Assembly: GCA_947259725.1 (NCBI GenBank)
Contig: CAMYNM010000009.1
Location: 1 to 64,000 of the forward strand
Length of the DNA stretch: 64,000 bases
Source: CALZIK01 sp945787635
GTDB taxonomy: Bacteria > Acidobacteriota > Thermoanaerobaculia > Multivoradales > JAHEKO01
Reading direction: 5' to 3'
Shown here: in pieces, positions 32,020-39,639 of the stretch
Position numbering within the stretch: position 1 is the stretch's first letter
Layout of the letters: the number at the start of each line of letters is the position of its first letter
Position numbers and translations under genes: made by a program
Notes under the pieces: model-generated
The model's input: the letters and a program-made list of their open reading frames with translations, nothing else
Told to the model about the DNA's origin: nothing
The model's database searches: none

Positions 32020-32510
32020 CGACGAAACCGTTGGTGGCCGTGGTTATGGGCTCACGCTCCGACTGGGACGTGATGGAGAACACGAGCAGGACCCTGGACA
32101 GTCTGAAGGTCGCGCACGAAGTGCGGATTTTGTCGGCCCACCGGACGCCCGCGGCGTTGATCGAGTTTATGCAGGAGGCAGAGGCCGCGGGGGTGCAGGT
32201 CTTCATAGCCGCCGCGGGCGGGGCCGCCCATCTCGCGGGCGTCGTGGCGGGGCACACCACCAAGCCGGTCTTGGGCGTGCCGATGGAATCAAAGCTCGAC
32301 GGCCTCGATTCGTTGCTCTCGACCGTACAGATGCCCGCCGGCGTCCCGGTCGGGACGTTGGCGGTCGGCAAGGCCGGCGCGGTCAACGCTGCGATCCTGG
32401 CGGCGCAGATTCTGGGCCTGGGGAGCGAGGAGATCGCCGCGGCGGTGGTCGCCAACCGGCAGCTTCGGGCGGAGGCGGTTCTAGCCGAGGGTGACCCGAG
32501 AGGCGGCTAG
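32016..32510 (+). CDS. purE: N5-carboxyaminoimidazole ribonucleotide mutase, PurE
   Basis: 164 residues, the size of class I PurE. The CAIR-binding motif GSRSDWDVM is at the N-terminus, with SAHRTPAALIEF and IAAAGGAAHLAGVVAGHT, then GVPMESKLDGLDSLLSTVQMPAGVPVGTLAVGKAGAVNAAILA. The enzyme moves CO2 from N5 to C4 of the imidazole in purine synthesis. It is coupled to the second lpxD by an ATGA overlap, so a purine gene is read from a lipid A operon; no purK or other pur gene is in the window. The convergent amidohydrolase ends 26 bases downstream. Confidence 0.95.
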   Translation: MTTKPLVAVVMGSRSDWDVMENTSRTLDSLKVAHEVRILSAHRTPAALIEFMQEAEAAGVQVFIAAAGGAAHLAGVVAGHTTKPVLGVPMESKLDGLDSLLSTVQMPAGVPVGTLAVGKAGAVNAAILAAQILGLGSEEIAAAVVANRQLRAEAVLAEGDPRGG

Positions 32511-32535
32511 TCTTCGAGGAGCCCGGAGTTGCGCG

Positions 32536-34230
32536 CTACCGCGAGCCCGGGTCGCCGGTGATCGGCGCGACCACGGGCATCGCGACACCGGGCTGGACGA
32601 TCTCCCGACCCTCGGTCTCCTTGGCCACCCGCACCATTTCCCGCACGTCGGCGAGGAGTTCTCGGGCGTCGTAGACGATGCCGTCTTTGATGGTGTACTT
32701 GACGCCGCCCACCCGCACCGGCTGGTTGTCGTCGTCGACCTTGATCGCGCCGGTTCCGTAGAGCACCTTGAAGTTCTCGAGCGGATTCTCCTCGACGACC
32801 ATCAAGTCCGCCAGCTTGCCGGGCTCGACGGAGCCGATCTGGTCGACCATCCCCAGGGCCTCGGCGCCGTTGTAGGTCGCCGACTTCAAGACCTCGAGCG
32901 GATGGAATCCGGCCTCCTGGAGCAGCTCGAGCTCGCGGATCAAGCCGAAGCCATAGACCTTGAAGATATAGCCGGAGTCGGAGCCGGTGGTCACCCGACC
33001 GCCGGCGTTTTTGTAGTCGTTCAGAAAGTCCATCCATTTGCGGAAGTTTCGCTTCCACTCGATCTCGTCGCGAGTGGTCCAGTAGAACCAGTAGGAACCG
33101 TGGGCCTTGCGGCTGGGCTGGAAGAAGTCCCACAGGGCGGGCAGGGTGTATTCGTCGTGCCACTCATCACGGCGTACTCGCATCAGGTCTCGGCTGGCCT
33201 CGTAGATGGTCATGGTTGGGTTGATCGTGAAGTCGAGCTCGATGAGCTCGTCGATGACCGCGCGCCACTTCTCGCTGCCGCGCTCGGCGGCTTGCTTCCA
33301 GAGGCGCCCGGCTTCGCCGAAACGATGCTGCTCGTTAGCGTAGTTGTAGTCGAGCGGGTAGTCCTGGATGACGCGATCGGTAAAGAGCGCTTCGGGCAAG
33401 CCGTACCAGTGCTCCATCGAGGTCAAGCCCCAGCGGGCGGTGTCGAGCACGTTGACCTGCGTTACGTTGAGTTGAGCGTGGTGGCAGGCCGAGCGCAGGC
33501 CCCGCTCGGCGGCTTCGTGGATGGCCGCTTCCATGATGTCCGGCCGGTAGCCGAAGAACTTGAAGCCGTCGGCGCCCTTCTTGTCCATCTCGGCCACCCA
33601 CTCGCGCGCCTGCCGTGGATTGGTGAAGGGCTCCTCGCGTCCCTGCCCGAAGACCACGTAGGCCTCGATTCTCGGAGCGGTGATCTCGTTTGCGGCGCTT
33701 TTCGCCTTGTGGTCGAGGACGAAATCGACGCCGTTGCCGCTGGCCGGGTCCCGTACCGTGGTGATGCCGTGCCCCATCCACAGCTTGAAGACGTACTCCG
33801 CGGGTGTGCCTTGGGAGACGCCGCCGATGTGGCCGTGCATATCGACGAGGCCGGGCAGCACGTACATGCCTTCGACGTCGATCTCGCGGTCGCCGTCTTC
33901 TGCTTCGGGTCGCTTCTCGGGATCGATGGGAACCCCCGGATAGCCCACGCCCTTGATGTCGACGATGCGGTTGCCTTCGATGATGATGTCCACCGGTCCG
34001 ACCGGCGGCGCTCCCGTGCCGTTGATCAGAATCCCGCCACGCAGGATCAGACGTCCGAAAGGGCCTTCGCCCTCCGAGCGTTGTGGCGCCGGCTCTACGT
34101 GCTTGGGCTCGTCGTTCTCGCTCTCAGCGGCATCTTGTTTGGCCTTGTCGTCTTGGGCCACGAGCGCGGCACCAGGCAGGCAAAGACAGAGAGCGATCAG
34201 GGTGACAGGGGCAAGGAATCTGGACTTCAT
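32536..34230 (-). CDS. Exported metal-dependent amidohydrolase
   Basis: 564 residues with GGAGG before the ATG and a signal peptide (LIALCLCLPGAALVAQ), then a charged linker. The amidohydrolase barrel has HGH at 132-134 in LPGLVDMHGHIGG, a later HHAQLN and SMEHWYGLPE, and the metal aspartate in TTGSDSGYI. The C-terminal beta sandwich has IGSVEPGKLADLMVVEENPLENF, as in the imidazolonepropionase-like/prolidase-like group. Unlike the gene at 1-3275 it lacks the TolB propeller. It is probably a periplasmic hydrolase of peptides or cyclic amides; the substrate cannot be inferred. Confidence 0.88.
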   Translation of the reverse strand: MKSRFLAPVTLIALCLCLPGAALVAQDDKAKQDAAESENDEPKHVEPAPQRSEGEGPFGRLILRGGILINGTGAPPVGPVDIIIEGNRIVDIKGVGYPGVPIDPEKRPEAEDGDREIDVEGMYVLPGLVDMHGHIGGVSQGTPAEYVFKLWMGHGITTVRDPASGNGVDFVLDHKAKSAANEITAPRIEAYVVFGQGREEPFTNPRQAREWVAEMDKKGADGFKFFGYRPDIMEAAIHEAAERGLRSACHHAQLNVTQVNVLDTARWGLTSMEHWYGLPEALFTDRVIQDYPLDYNYANEQHRFGEAGRLWKQAAERGSEKWRAVIDELIELDFTINPTMTIYEASRDLMRVRRDEWHDEYTLPALWDFFQPSRKAHGSYWFYWTTRDEIEWKRNFRKWMDFLNDYKNAGGRVTTGSDSGYIFKVYGFGLIRELELLQEAGFHPLEVLKSATYNGAEALGMVDQIGSVEPGKLADLMVVEENPLENFKVLYGTGAIKVDDDNQPVRVGGVKYTIKDGIVYDARELLADVREMVRVAKETEGREIVQPGVAMPVVAPITGDPGSR

Positions 34231-34325
34231 CGGACGACCTCCATGAATCGCGTTGTTCTATCACGGCCGCCAATCGGGGGGAGACGGGCTGCTACACGCT
34301 CCGTGAGCCGTCTTCGCCGCGCTAG

Positions 34326-34347
34326 CGTCGAGTGCCCCTGCCCGACG
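34326..34347. repeat. Palindrome family B copy
   Basis: CGTCGAGT-GCCCCT-GCCCGACG, with TAG on the left. The right arm is perfect and the left arm has two changes from consensus. It lies in the 150-bp gap between the amidohydrolase start and the TPM-domain gene; nothing else is visible in that gap. Confidence 0.6.
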
Positions 34348-34380
34348 CCTTTGTTGTAGCTCGTCTATGATTGCCCAGCG

Positions 34381-35040
34381 ATGTCCCGCATCGACGAGCT
34401 CTTCAGCGACACGGCGACCGAACGGATCCGTTCCGCGGTCGCCGAAGCCGAGGAACGAACTTCGGGCGAGATCGTGCCGTACGTGGTCGAGGCGAGCGAC
34501 AGCTACGCCGGCTCCTCTTTGCTGAGTGCGCTTCTGGGAGCACTCGCCGGACCCTTGGCGGCCGCGGCGATCTACCAGCGATACGATTTCTGGGGTCTGC
34601 CGCCGATCGCGTGGATGCTGAGCCCGGTGCTCGCGGGCACGATCGTGGGCTACTTTGCGGCGCGTTTGATTCCGTTCTGGCGCCGCTGGCTAGTCGGTGA
34701 GGAGACCCTGGTACGGCGGACGCGGCGCCGCGCGGCGGTAGCGTTTCTCGATGAGGAGGTCTTTCGCACCCGAGATCGGACCGGCATCTTGATTTTTCTT
34801 TCGTTGTTCGAGCACCAGGTGGTGGTGCTCGGAGACGAGGGAATCCATCGCCGGGTCGAAGAAGGGGAATGGCAAACGATCGTCGATCGGATCGTCACCG
34901 GCATTCGGGCCGGCAAGCCTGCCGAAGCATTGGTCGAGGCGATCGGGCAGTGCGGCGCACTTTTGGAGAAGCGAGGCGTGGAGATCCGGCCGGATGACGC
35001 CGATGAACTGAGTGATGAGTTACGCCGACGTGATCGCTAG
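34381..35040 (+). CDS. TPM-domain membrane protein
   Basis: 219 residues. The first part (TATERIRSAVAEAEERTSGEIVPYVVEASDSY) is the start of a TPM fold. Two transmembrane segments interrupt it (LLSALLGALAGPLAAAAIY, IAWMLSPVLAGTIVGYFAA), then TRDRTGILIFLSLFEHQVVVLGDEGIHRRV completes the TPM block. This matches the small membrane TPM proteins that are regularly encoded beside YgcG-like proteins, as here. TPM domains have been linked to photosystem assembly in plants and phosphatase activity in vitro; the bacterial role is not settled. The stop overlaps the next gene by 26 bases. Confidence 0.82.
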   Translation: MSRIDELFSDTATERIRSAVAEAEERTSGEIVPYVVEASDSYAGSSLLSALLGALAGPLAAAAIYQRYDFWGLPPIAWMLSPVLAGTIVGYFAARLIPFWRRWLVGEETLVRRTRRRAAVAFLDEEVFRTRDRTGILIFLSLFEHQVVVLGDEGIHRRVEEGEWQTIVDRIVTGIRAGKPAEALVEAIGQCGALLEKRGVEIRPDDADELSDELRRRDR

Positions 35041-35989
35041 AGGAGCTGGCACGCAGGGATCGTGGGCACGGGTGTCGGTGGTGGCGGCGGCGATCGTCCT
35101 CGCGCTGGTCGCCGGCGGCGCGAGCGCACTCGAAGTACCGTACCTCTCCGGCCGGGTCAACGATCTCGCCGATCTGGTCTCCGCCGAGACCGAAGCTCGT
35201 ATCGCGGCCAGCCTCGAAGACTTCGAGAATCGCACCGGGCACCAGCTCGCGGTGCTCACCGTGCCGTCCCTCGAAGGCGAGGCGTTGGAAGAGTATTCGC
35301 TGCGCGTCGCGCAGACCTGGGGGCTGGGCCGGGCCGAGCAGGACGATGGGGTTCTTCTGCTGATCGCGCGCGACGATCGCAAGATGCGAATCGAAGTCGG
35401 CTACGGCCTCGAGGCCGACCTGACCGACGCCGAAAGCGGCCGGATTCTGCGCAACATTCTGACGCCCAGTTTCAAGGCTGGGGACTTCGACGGCGGCATC
35501 GAGCGGGGAGTCGGCGCGATCGTCGGGACGTTGGAGGGGAAAGAGGTGGTTCCGCAGGACGCGCCCACCGGCGGCAACGACATGCCGTTGAGCGCGCGCC
35601 TGTTCATGGGCCTGATGTTCTTCTTCGTGGTCGGGATTTTCTCGATGCTCGCGATCTTCGGTTCCGGTTGCCAGGGTTGGTTCTTGTACGCGTTTTTGAT
35701 TCCTTTCTGGGCCAGCTTTCCGATCGCGATCTTTGGCCCTAGAGGCGGAGGGATCGCACTCATGGCTTGGGTTCTAGGCGCGCCGGTCCTGAAGGTTCTC
35801 TTCGGTCACACCGGGCTTGGCAAGAGATGGGTCGAATCCAATCCTTTCCTCGGTAAGTGGCACTCGAGCGGCGGCGGCTCGAGCGGCAGCGGTGGTGGCT
35901 GGAGTAGCGGCGGTGGCGGGTTTTCCAGCGGTGGCTTTTCGGGTGGAGGTGGCAGTTTCGGAGGTGGTGGGGCCTCGGGCAGTTGGTGA
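35015..35989 (+). CDS. YgcG-type TPM-domain protein with Gly/Ser-rich tail
   Basis: 324 residues. A signal segment (VVAAAIVLALVAGGASA) precedes the TPM domain: VPYLSGRVNDLADLVSAETEARI, GHQLAVLTVPSLEGEALEEYSLRVAQTWGLG, DDGVLLLIARDDRKMRIEVGYGLEADLTDAESGRIL. Two or three transmembrane segments follow, then a Gly/Ser-rich tail (SSGGGSSGSGGGW and repeats) ending SGSW, as in YgcG proteins. A GTG at 35012 is also possible. The overlap with the previous TPM gene shows they are expressed together. Confidence 0.88.
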   Translation: MSYADVIARGAGTQGSWARVSVVAAAIVLALVAGGASALEVPYLSGRVNDLADLVSAETEARIAASLEDFENRTGHQLAVLTVPSLEGEALEEYSLRVAQTWGLGRAEQDDGVLLLIARDDRKMRIEVGYGLEADLTDAESGRILRNILTPSFKAGDFDGGIERGVGAIVGTLEGKEVVPQDAPTGGNDMPLSARLFMGLMFFFVVGIFSMLAIFGSGCQGWFLYAFLIPFWASFPIAIFGPRGGGIALMAWVLGAPVLKVLFGHTGLGKRWVESNPFLGKWHSSGGGSSGSGGGWSSGGGGFSSGGFSGGGGSFGGGGASGSW

Positions 35990-36146
35990 GTCGGGGTGAA
36001 GGTGCTGGTGCCGAAGAACTCTGAGGTCGGAGTGTCGATAGTGTCGCGCCGCGTGGGCCTCTGCGCGAGCGCAGAGAGGATCGCTCCGAGGCGCACCCGG
36101 CGCTCCTTCAGCGACCGAACCGTTTCCCGCACCGCCCATTTGCTAG

Positions 36147-36213
36147 GTAGCGTCGGGCGCCTCTGCCCGACGAATTCGTTTCCGAATGTAGCGGTCGGCC
36201 TCTGTGTCGACCG
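36147..36213. repeat. Adjacent family B and family A palindromes
   Basis: Family B at 36151-36172 (CGTCGGGC-GCCTCT-GCCCGACG) and family A, opposite strand, at 36192-36213 (CGGTCGGC-CTCTGT-GTCGACCG), both preceded by GTAG. They lie in the 267-bp gap between the TPM and SDR genes. The rest of that gap shows no convincing gene. Confidence 0.8.
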
Positions 36214-36256
36214 TCTGCGCGTCACCAGCAGACAGCGGTAGGACGCGGCGGTAGGT

Positions 36257-36937
36257 ATGGTTAACAAGGTCATCGTCATCACCGGCGCCACTCGCGGCCT
36301 CGGGCGGGCGATGGCGCACGGGTTCGCCGAGGCCGGATGCGTGGTGGCCGGTTGCGGCCGAACGAAGGAGCATGTGGAGACGCTGAGGCGGGAACTCCCC
36401 GAACCGCACCTGTTTCGGGCGCTGGACGTGACCTCGGAGGCGGTCGGTGCGTGGGCGGCCGAGGTCCTCGAAGCTCTCGGGCCTCCGGATCTGTTGATCA
36501 ACAATGCCGCGCTCCTCAACGAGCCCGCACCGCTCTGGGAGGTGCCGGCTGAGGAGTTTTCGGATTTGATCGACGTGAACCTCAAGGGAGTGTTCGCGGT
36601 TTGCAAGGCGTTTCTGCCCGCAATGGTCGAGCGGCGCCGGGGCGTCGTAGTGAACTTCAGCTCTGGCTGGGGCCGCTCGACCTCGACAGGGGTCGCGCCC
36701 TACTGCACGACCAAGTTCGGGATCGAAGGGATGACCAAGGCTCTGGCCGACGACCTTCCTGCCGGGATGGCGGCGGTACCGGTGAGCCCGGGCGTGATCG
36801 ATACCGACATGCTGAGGATCGCCTGGGGCGACGCAGCGGCCGCCCATCCCAAGCCCGATGCCTGGGCGAAGCGAGCGGTCCCGTTTCTTCTGGCGCTGGA
36901 CGCCTCGGACAACGGTCGGTCACTGACGGTGGGCTAA
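36257..36937 (+). CDS. Short-chain dehydrogenase/reductase
   Basis: 226 residues of classical SDR fold. The nucleotide-binding motif TGATRGLGRA is at the N-terminus, NNAALLNEP matches the NNAG strand, and the catalytic Ser and YxxxK are in NFSSGWGRSTSTGVAPYCTTK. The residue after the second strand (GCGRTKEHVE) suggests NADP(H). The product is cytoplasmic; the substrate is unknown. It converges on the acyl-tailoring cassette (gap 59 bp with a family A palindrome), so membership of that pathway is possible but unproven. Weak ribosome site. Confidence 0.88.
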   Translation: MVNKVIVITGATRGLGRAMAHGFAEAGCVVAGCGRTKEHVETLRRELPEPHLFRALDVTSEAVGAWAAEVLEALGPPDLLINNAALLNEPAPLWEVPAEEFSDLIDVNLKGVFAVCKAFLPAMVERRRGVVVNFSSGWGRSTSTGVAPYCTTKFGIEGMTKALADDLPAGMAAVPVSPGVIDTDMLRIAWGDAAAAHPKPDAWAKRAVPFLLALDASDNGRSLTVG

Positions 36938-36944
36938 CCTGTAC

Positions 36945-37000
36945 CGGTCGAACTCCGTGTCGACCGACCTCCGAAACCAGCGGTAGCGCCCGACCGCTAC
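36945..37000. repeat. Family A palindrome and degenerate GTAGCG/CGCTAC inverted repeat
   Basis: 36945-36966 is CGGTCGAA-CTCCGT-GTCGACCG. 36983-37000 is GTAGCG-CCCGAC-CGCTAC, which pairs the two conserved flanks of the element but lacks its core arms. Both sit between two convergent stop codons; the second touches the stop of the acyltransferase gene. Confidence 0.7.
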
Positions 37001-37695
37001 AGGCCCAGCGCCTTACGCGCCTTCTCCGTCAGCCCATCCAGAGTCTCCTTCAGCACCGCCTGCGCCCGGCCCTGCTCCGCTTTGTCGAGCCGCTCCGGAT
37101 ACTCGATCGGCTCACCGATCGCTACCGCGATTCTCGAGAACGGCTTGGGCACGATCATCCGATCCCAGGACAGGAGCCGCCAGCAGCTGGAGGCGACGTA
37201 GCTCAAGGGCACGAGGGGAGCTTTGGCGGTCTGGGCGAGGACGATGACCCCGGGCTGGGCCTGGTAGACGGGACCGCGCGAGCCGTCGGCGACCGAGAGC
37301 ACCGAGACCCCGTCCTTGCGAACCATGCGGTGGAGGGCCTTCAAGCCCGAAAGCCCACCGCCGCCCACCGAGCCACGCGCGACGCGCAGCCCGTAGGCCC
37401 TAGCCGTGCGCGCGGCGATCTCGCCTTCCTGCGACAGGCTGGTGATGATCCCGAGCGAGCGTCCGGCGCCGAGCCAGCGTTTTCGAAGAAAGTAGCCGCA
37501 GAAGTTCGAACGGTTGTGCCAGAAGGTGAAGACGGCCGCCCGGCCGGAACGGGCGAGTTCCTCGAGGCGCTCTTCGCCCACGACTTCGACCACTCGACAG
37601 GTACCGAGAACGGCCGCGAGCAGGAACCGGACCAGAACCGCCGCCGGCGCGACGTACCAGGGATACCGTGTCCCTTCGCTGGCGAGAGCTCGCAT
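36997..37695 (-). CDS. DUF374-type lysophospholipid/lipid A acyltransferase-like protein
   Basis: 232 residues. An N-terminal hydrophobic segment (VAPAAVLVRFLLAAVLGTCR) anchors it. The family block FTFWHNRSNFCGYF has the histidine where LPLAT enzymes carry HxxxxD, followed by SQEGEIAARTARAYGLRVARGSVGGGG, VLSVADGSRGPVYQAQPGVIVLAQTAKAPLVPLSY. This matches the DUF374 (lysophospholipid acyltransferase-like) family, several members of which are encoded next to lipid A core genes. It ends a run of same-strand genes, 18 bases after the acyl carrier protein, so it is the likely transferase that moves the acyl chain from ACP to a lipid acceptor. Confidence 0.82.
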   Translation of the reverse strand: MRALASEGTRYPWYVAPAAVLVRFLLAAVLGTCRVVEVVGEERLEELARSGRAAVFTFWHNRSNFCGYFLRKRWLGAGRSLGIITSLSQEGEIAARTARAYGLRVARGSVGGGGLSGLKALHRMVRKDGVSVLSVADGSRGPVYQAQPGVIVLAQTAKAPLVPLSYVASSCWRLLSWDRMIVPKPFSRIAVAIGEPIEYPERLDKAEQGRAQAVLKETLDGLTEKARKALGL

Positions 37696-37713
37696 GGCTC
37701 GCCGGTCCCGCGG

Positions 37714-37956
37714 CTAGGCGGGAAACCGGGTGGCGACCACCTCGAGGATGTCACCCACGGTGCGCAAGTTGGCGACTTCCTCGTCGTTCACCTCGATGTC
37801 GAGCTTGTCTTCGATCTCGACCAGGACCTGAAGCGCTCGAGGTGAGTCGATGCCGAGATCGCCGACGAGTTCGGTCGCCTCGTTGATCTTGGTCGGGGGA
37901 ACGCCGGTCTCTCGCGCGAGTATTTCGAGAACCGCCTGTGCGGGGCTGTCAGACAT
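37714..37956 (-). CDS. Acyl carrier protein
   Basis: 80 residues, acidic, four-helix carrier. The phosphopantetheine site is S38 in LGIDSPRAL; the usual DSL has become DSP, a variation seen in specialised carriers. The pattern LVGDLGIDSPRALQVLVEIEDKLDIEVNDEEVANLRTVGDIL is otherwise typical. It lies 15 bases from the radical SAM gene and 18 from the acyltransferase gene, and downstream of an acyl-AMP ligase, so it is probably a dedicated carrier and not the fatty-acid-synthase ACP. Confidence 0.92.
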   Translation of the reverse strand: MSDSPAQAVLEILARETGVPPTKINEATELVGDLGIDSPRALQVLVEIEDKLDIEVNDEEVANLRTVGDILEVVATRFPA

Positions 37957-37971
37957 GCTTCGAGGGCGCCC

Positions 37972-39588
37972 TCAGCCGGAAGCGGAGCCGCCGATCGAGA
38001 CCAGCCCGGATGCGCCTACCGCGGCGCCGCCCGCGACCGCCGACACGGCGGCTTGCTCGGTGACTCGCGGCTCCCAGAACCCGCCGTTGTCGTAGAGGCA
38101 ACGGACTTGGGCGTAGCGAAACAACGACAGCATGACTGCGGGTCCGGTGTCGGGTTTCTTCGCCATCGCCGCCATGACGTCGGACCACATCTTGCGCTCC
38201 TCGGGGCTTCGTCGGATGAGCCTCTTGAGAATTGTGACCGCCTCGGCCTCGATCGGTCGCAGGCCGGCCTTTGCGGTCTGCCTGTGGCTGGCGAACGGAC
38301 CGCGCAGCGGCCCCATGGTCTCGATCATCCGGATCATGCGCTGGGCGAACGCCTCGGGTTTGTAGAGGCTGTTGCAGAGCCATTGGAGCCCGCCAGTCAT
38401 CTCGTCCTTGGTCATGTTCATGTGGACGATGTTGGTATCCCAGGGGGTGCCCGCGACCTCGGACCCGTCGGCGGTCAGCCGGCCGCTGGCTTCCATGCGA
38501 TCGAAGAGCGGGGTGGCGGCCGGGGCGACCAGGGCGCCGAGGGTGAAGATCGGCACCGCGTTCTGCATCGCGAAGTCGTACTGCACCTGGAAGATGTCTT
38601 TGGTGTCGTTGTCGAAACCGACGATCATCCCGGCGACTACCGAGATACCGTGCTCGACGAAAACACTGATGCGCTCGGTCAGGTCGATGCCGACGTTCTG
38701 GCGCTTTTTGGTTTCTTTCAAGCTGTCGACATTGGGGGTCTCGATGCCGATGAAGACCAGGGTCATACCGGCCTCGGCCAGCATGTCCATCATCTCGGCA
38801 TCCTTGGCGGCGTCGATCGAGACCTGGGTGTTGAATGACACCGGGCCATCGGGCCTCGAGCCGTTCCACGCGGCGAGCGCCGCCAGAATCGCCTTGGCCG
38901 TCTTTCGGGAGGCCGTGAAGTTGTCGTCCGCCAGGAACACCGAGCGGTAGCCGATGTCGTAGAGCAGATCGAGCTCTGCGATGATCTGGTCGGGCGTCTT
39001 GTGGCGCTGCTTTCGCCCCAGGTACTGGATGACGTCGCAGAACTCGCACTCGAAGGGACAGCCGCGCGAGGTCTGCACGCACGCCATGAGCGCGCGGTCG
39101 TTGGGATACAGATCCCAGCGGGGAAGCGGCGAAGTAGTGATGTCGGGCTTCTCGGCCACGTACTCGGCTTTGAAGTCACCGGATTCGAGGTCGGCGAAGA
39201 GCTCGTCGGCAATGCCCTCGAGCTCACCGACCACGAGGACGTCGCAGTGCGGACGCAGCTGCTCGGGCGAGAGCGAGGCGTAGGGCCCGCCGATGACCAC
39301 CGTCGTGCCCTTCGCGCGAAAGGCGTTGGCGACCTCGATCATGCGGTCACCTTGGGTGATCTTGCCGGTGATGCCCACGATCTCAGCGGGATGATCGAAG
39401 TCGATCGGCGAGATGAACTCGTCGCAGATCGAGATGTCCCAGTCCTGCGGTGCTAGAGCTGCTACGGTCGGGGTCGCCAGATCGGCGATGCCCTGCGCTC
39501 CCGGAAAGCCCCACTGCTCGAACACTTCAGCCCCGAAGTAGCTCGGGCACACGGGTGCCGGATTGACCAAATACAGTGATTTGCTCAT
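37972..39588 (-). CDS. B12-binding-domain radical SAM enzyme (DUF4070/HpnP-like)
   Basis: 538 residues. Residues about 35-130 form a cobalamin-binding-like Rossmann domain (IVGITGKITQGDRMIEVANAFRAKGTTVVIGGPYASL); the DxHxxG histidine loop is absent. The radical SAM cluster is CxxxCxxC at C177, C181 and C184 (RGCPFECEFC), preceded by the family SPLPRWDLY. After the barrel, NMTKDEMTGGLQWLCNSLYKPEAF fits the DUF4070 tail of HpnP-type hopanoid methylases and their relatives. Members methylate or couple unactivated carbon atoms, often in lipids. Here, between an acyl-AMP ligase and an ACP, an ACP-bound or membrane acyl chain is the probable substrate. The C-terminal 30 residues are Gly/Ala/Ser-rich. 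Confidence 0.85.
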   Translation of the reverse strand: MSKSLYLVNPAPVCPSYFGAEVFEQWGFPGAQGIADLATPTVAALAPQDWDISICDEFISPIDFDHPAEIVGITGKITQGDRMIEVANAFRAKGTTVVIGGPYASLSPEQLRPHCDVLVVGELEGIADELFADLESGDFKAEYVAEKPDITTSPLPRWDLYPNDRALMACVQTSRGCPFECEFCDVIQYLGRKQRHKTPDQIIAELDLLYDIGYRSVFLADDNFTASRKTAKAILAALAAWNGSRPDGPVSFNTQVSIDAAKDAEMMDMLAEAGMTLVFIGIETPNVDSLKETKKRQNVGIDLTERISVFVEHGISVVAGMIVGFDNDTKDIFQVQYDFAMQNAVPIFTLGALVAPAATPLFDRMEASGRLTADGSEVAGTPWDTNIVHMNMTKDEMTGGLQWLCNSLYKPEAFAQRMIRMIETMGPLRGPFASHRQTAKAGLRPIEAEAVTILKRLIRRSPEERKMWSDVMAAMAKKPDTGPAVMLSLFRYAQVRCLYDNGGFWEPRVTEQAAVSAVAGGAAVGASGLVSIGGSASG

Positions 39589-39639
39589 GTCCCGGCGCAG
39601 TCTAGCAGATGGCGGACACCATTCCTTGGTGTCCCTGTG

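Noticed and set aside
32491..34359. 622-residue plus-strand ORF
   Set aside because: Antisense shadow of the exported amidohydrolase, which has a signal peptide, metal motifs and a ribosome site.
37972..39588. Hopanoid 2-methylase HpnP itself
   Set aside because: The domain layout is HpnP-like, but no squalene-hopene cyclase or other hpn gene is in the window and the neighbours point to acyl-ACP chemistry.
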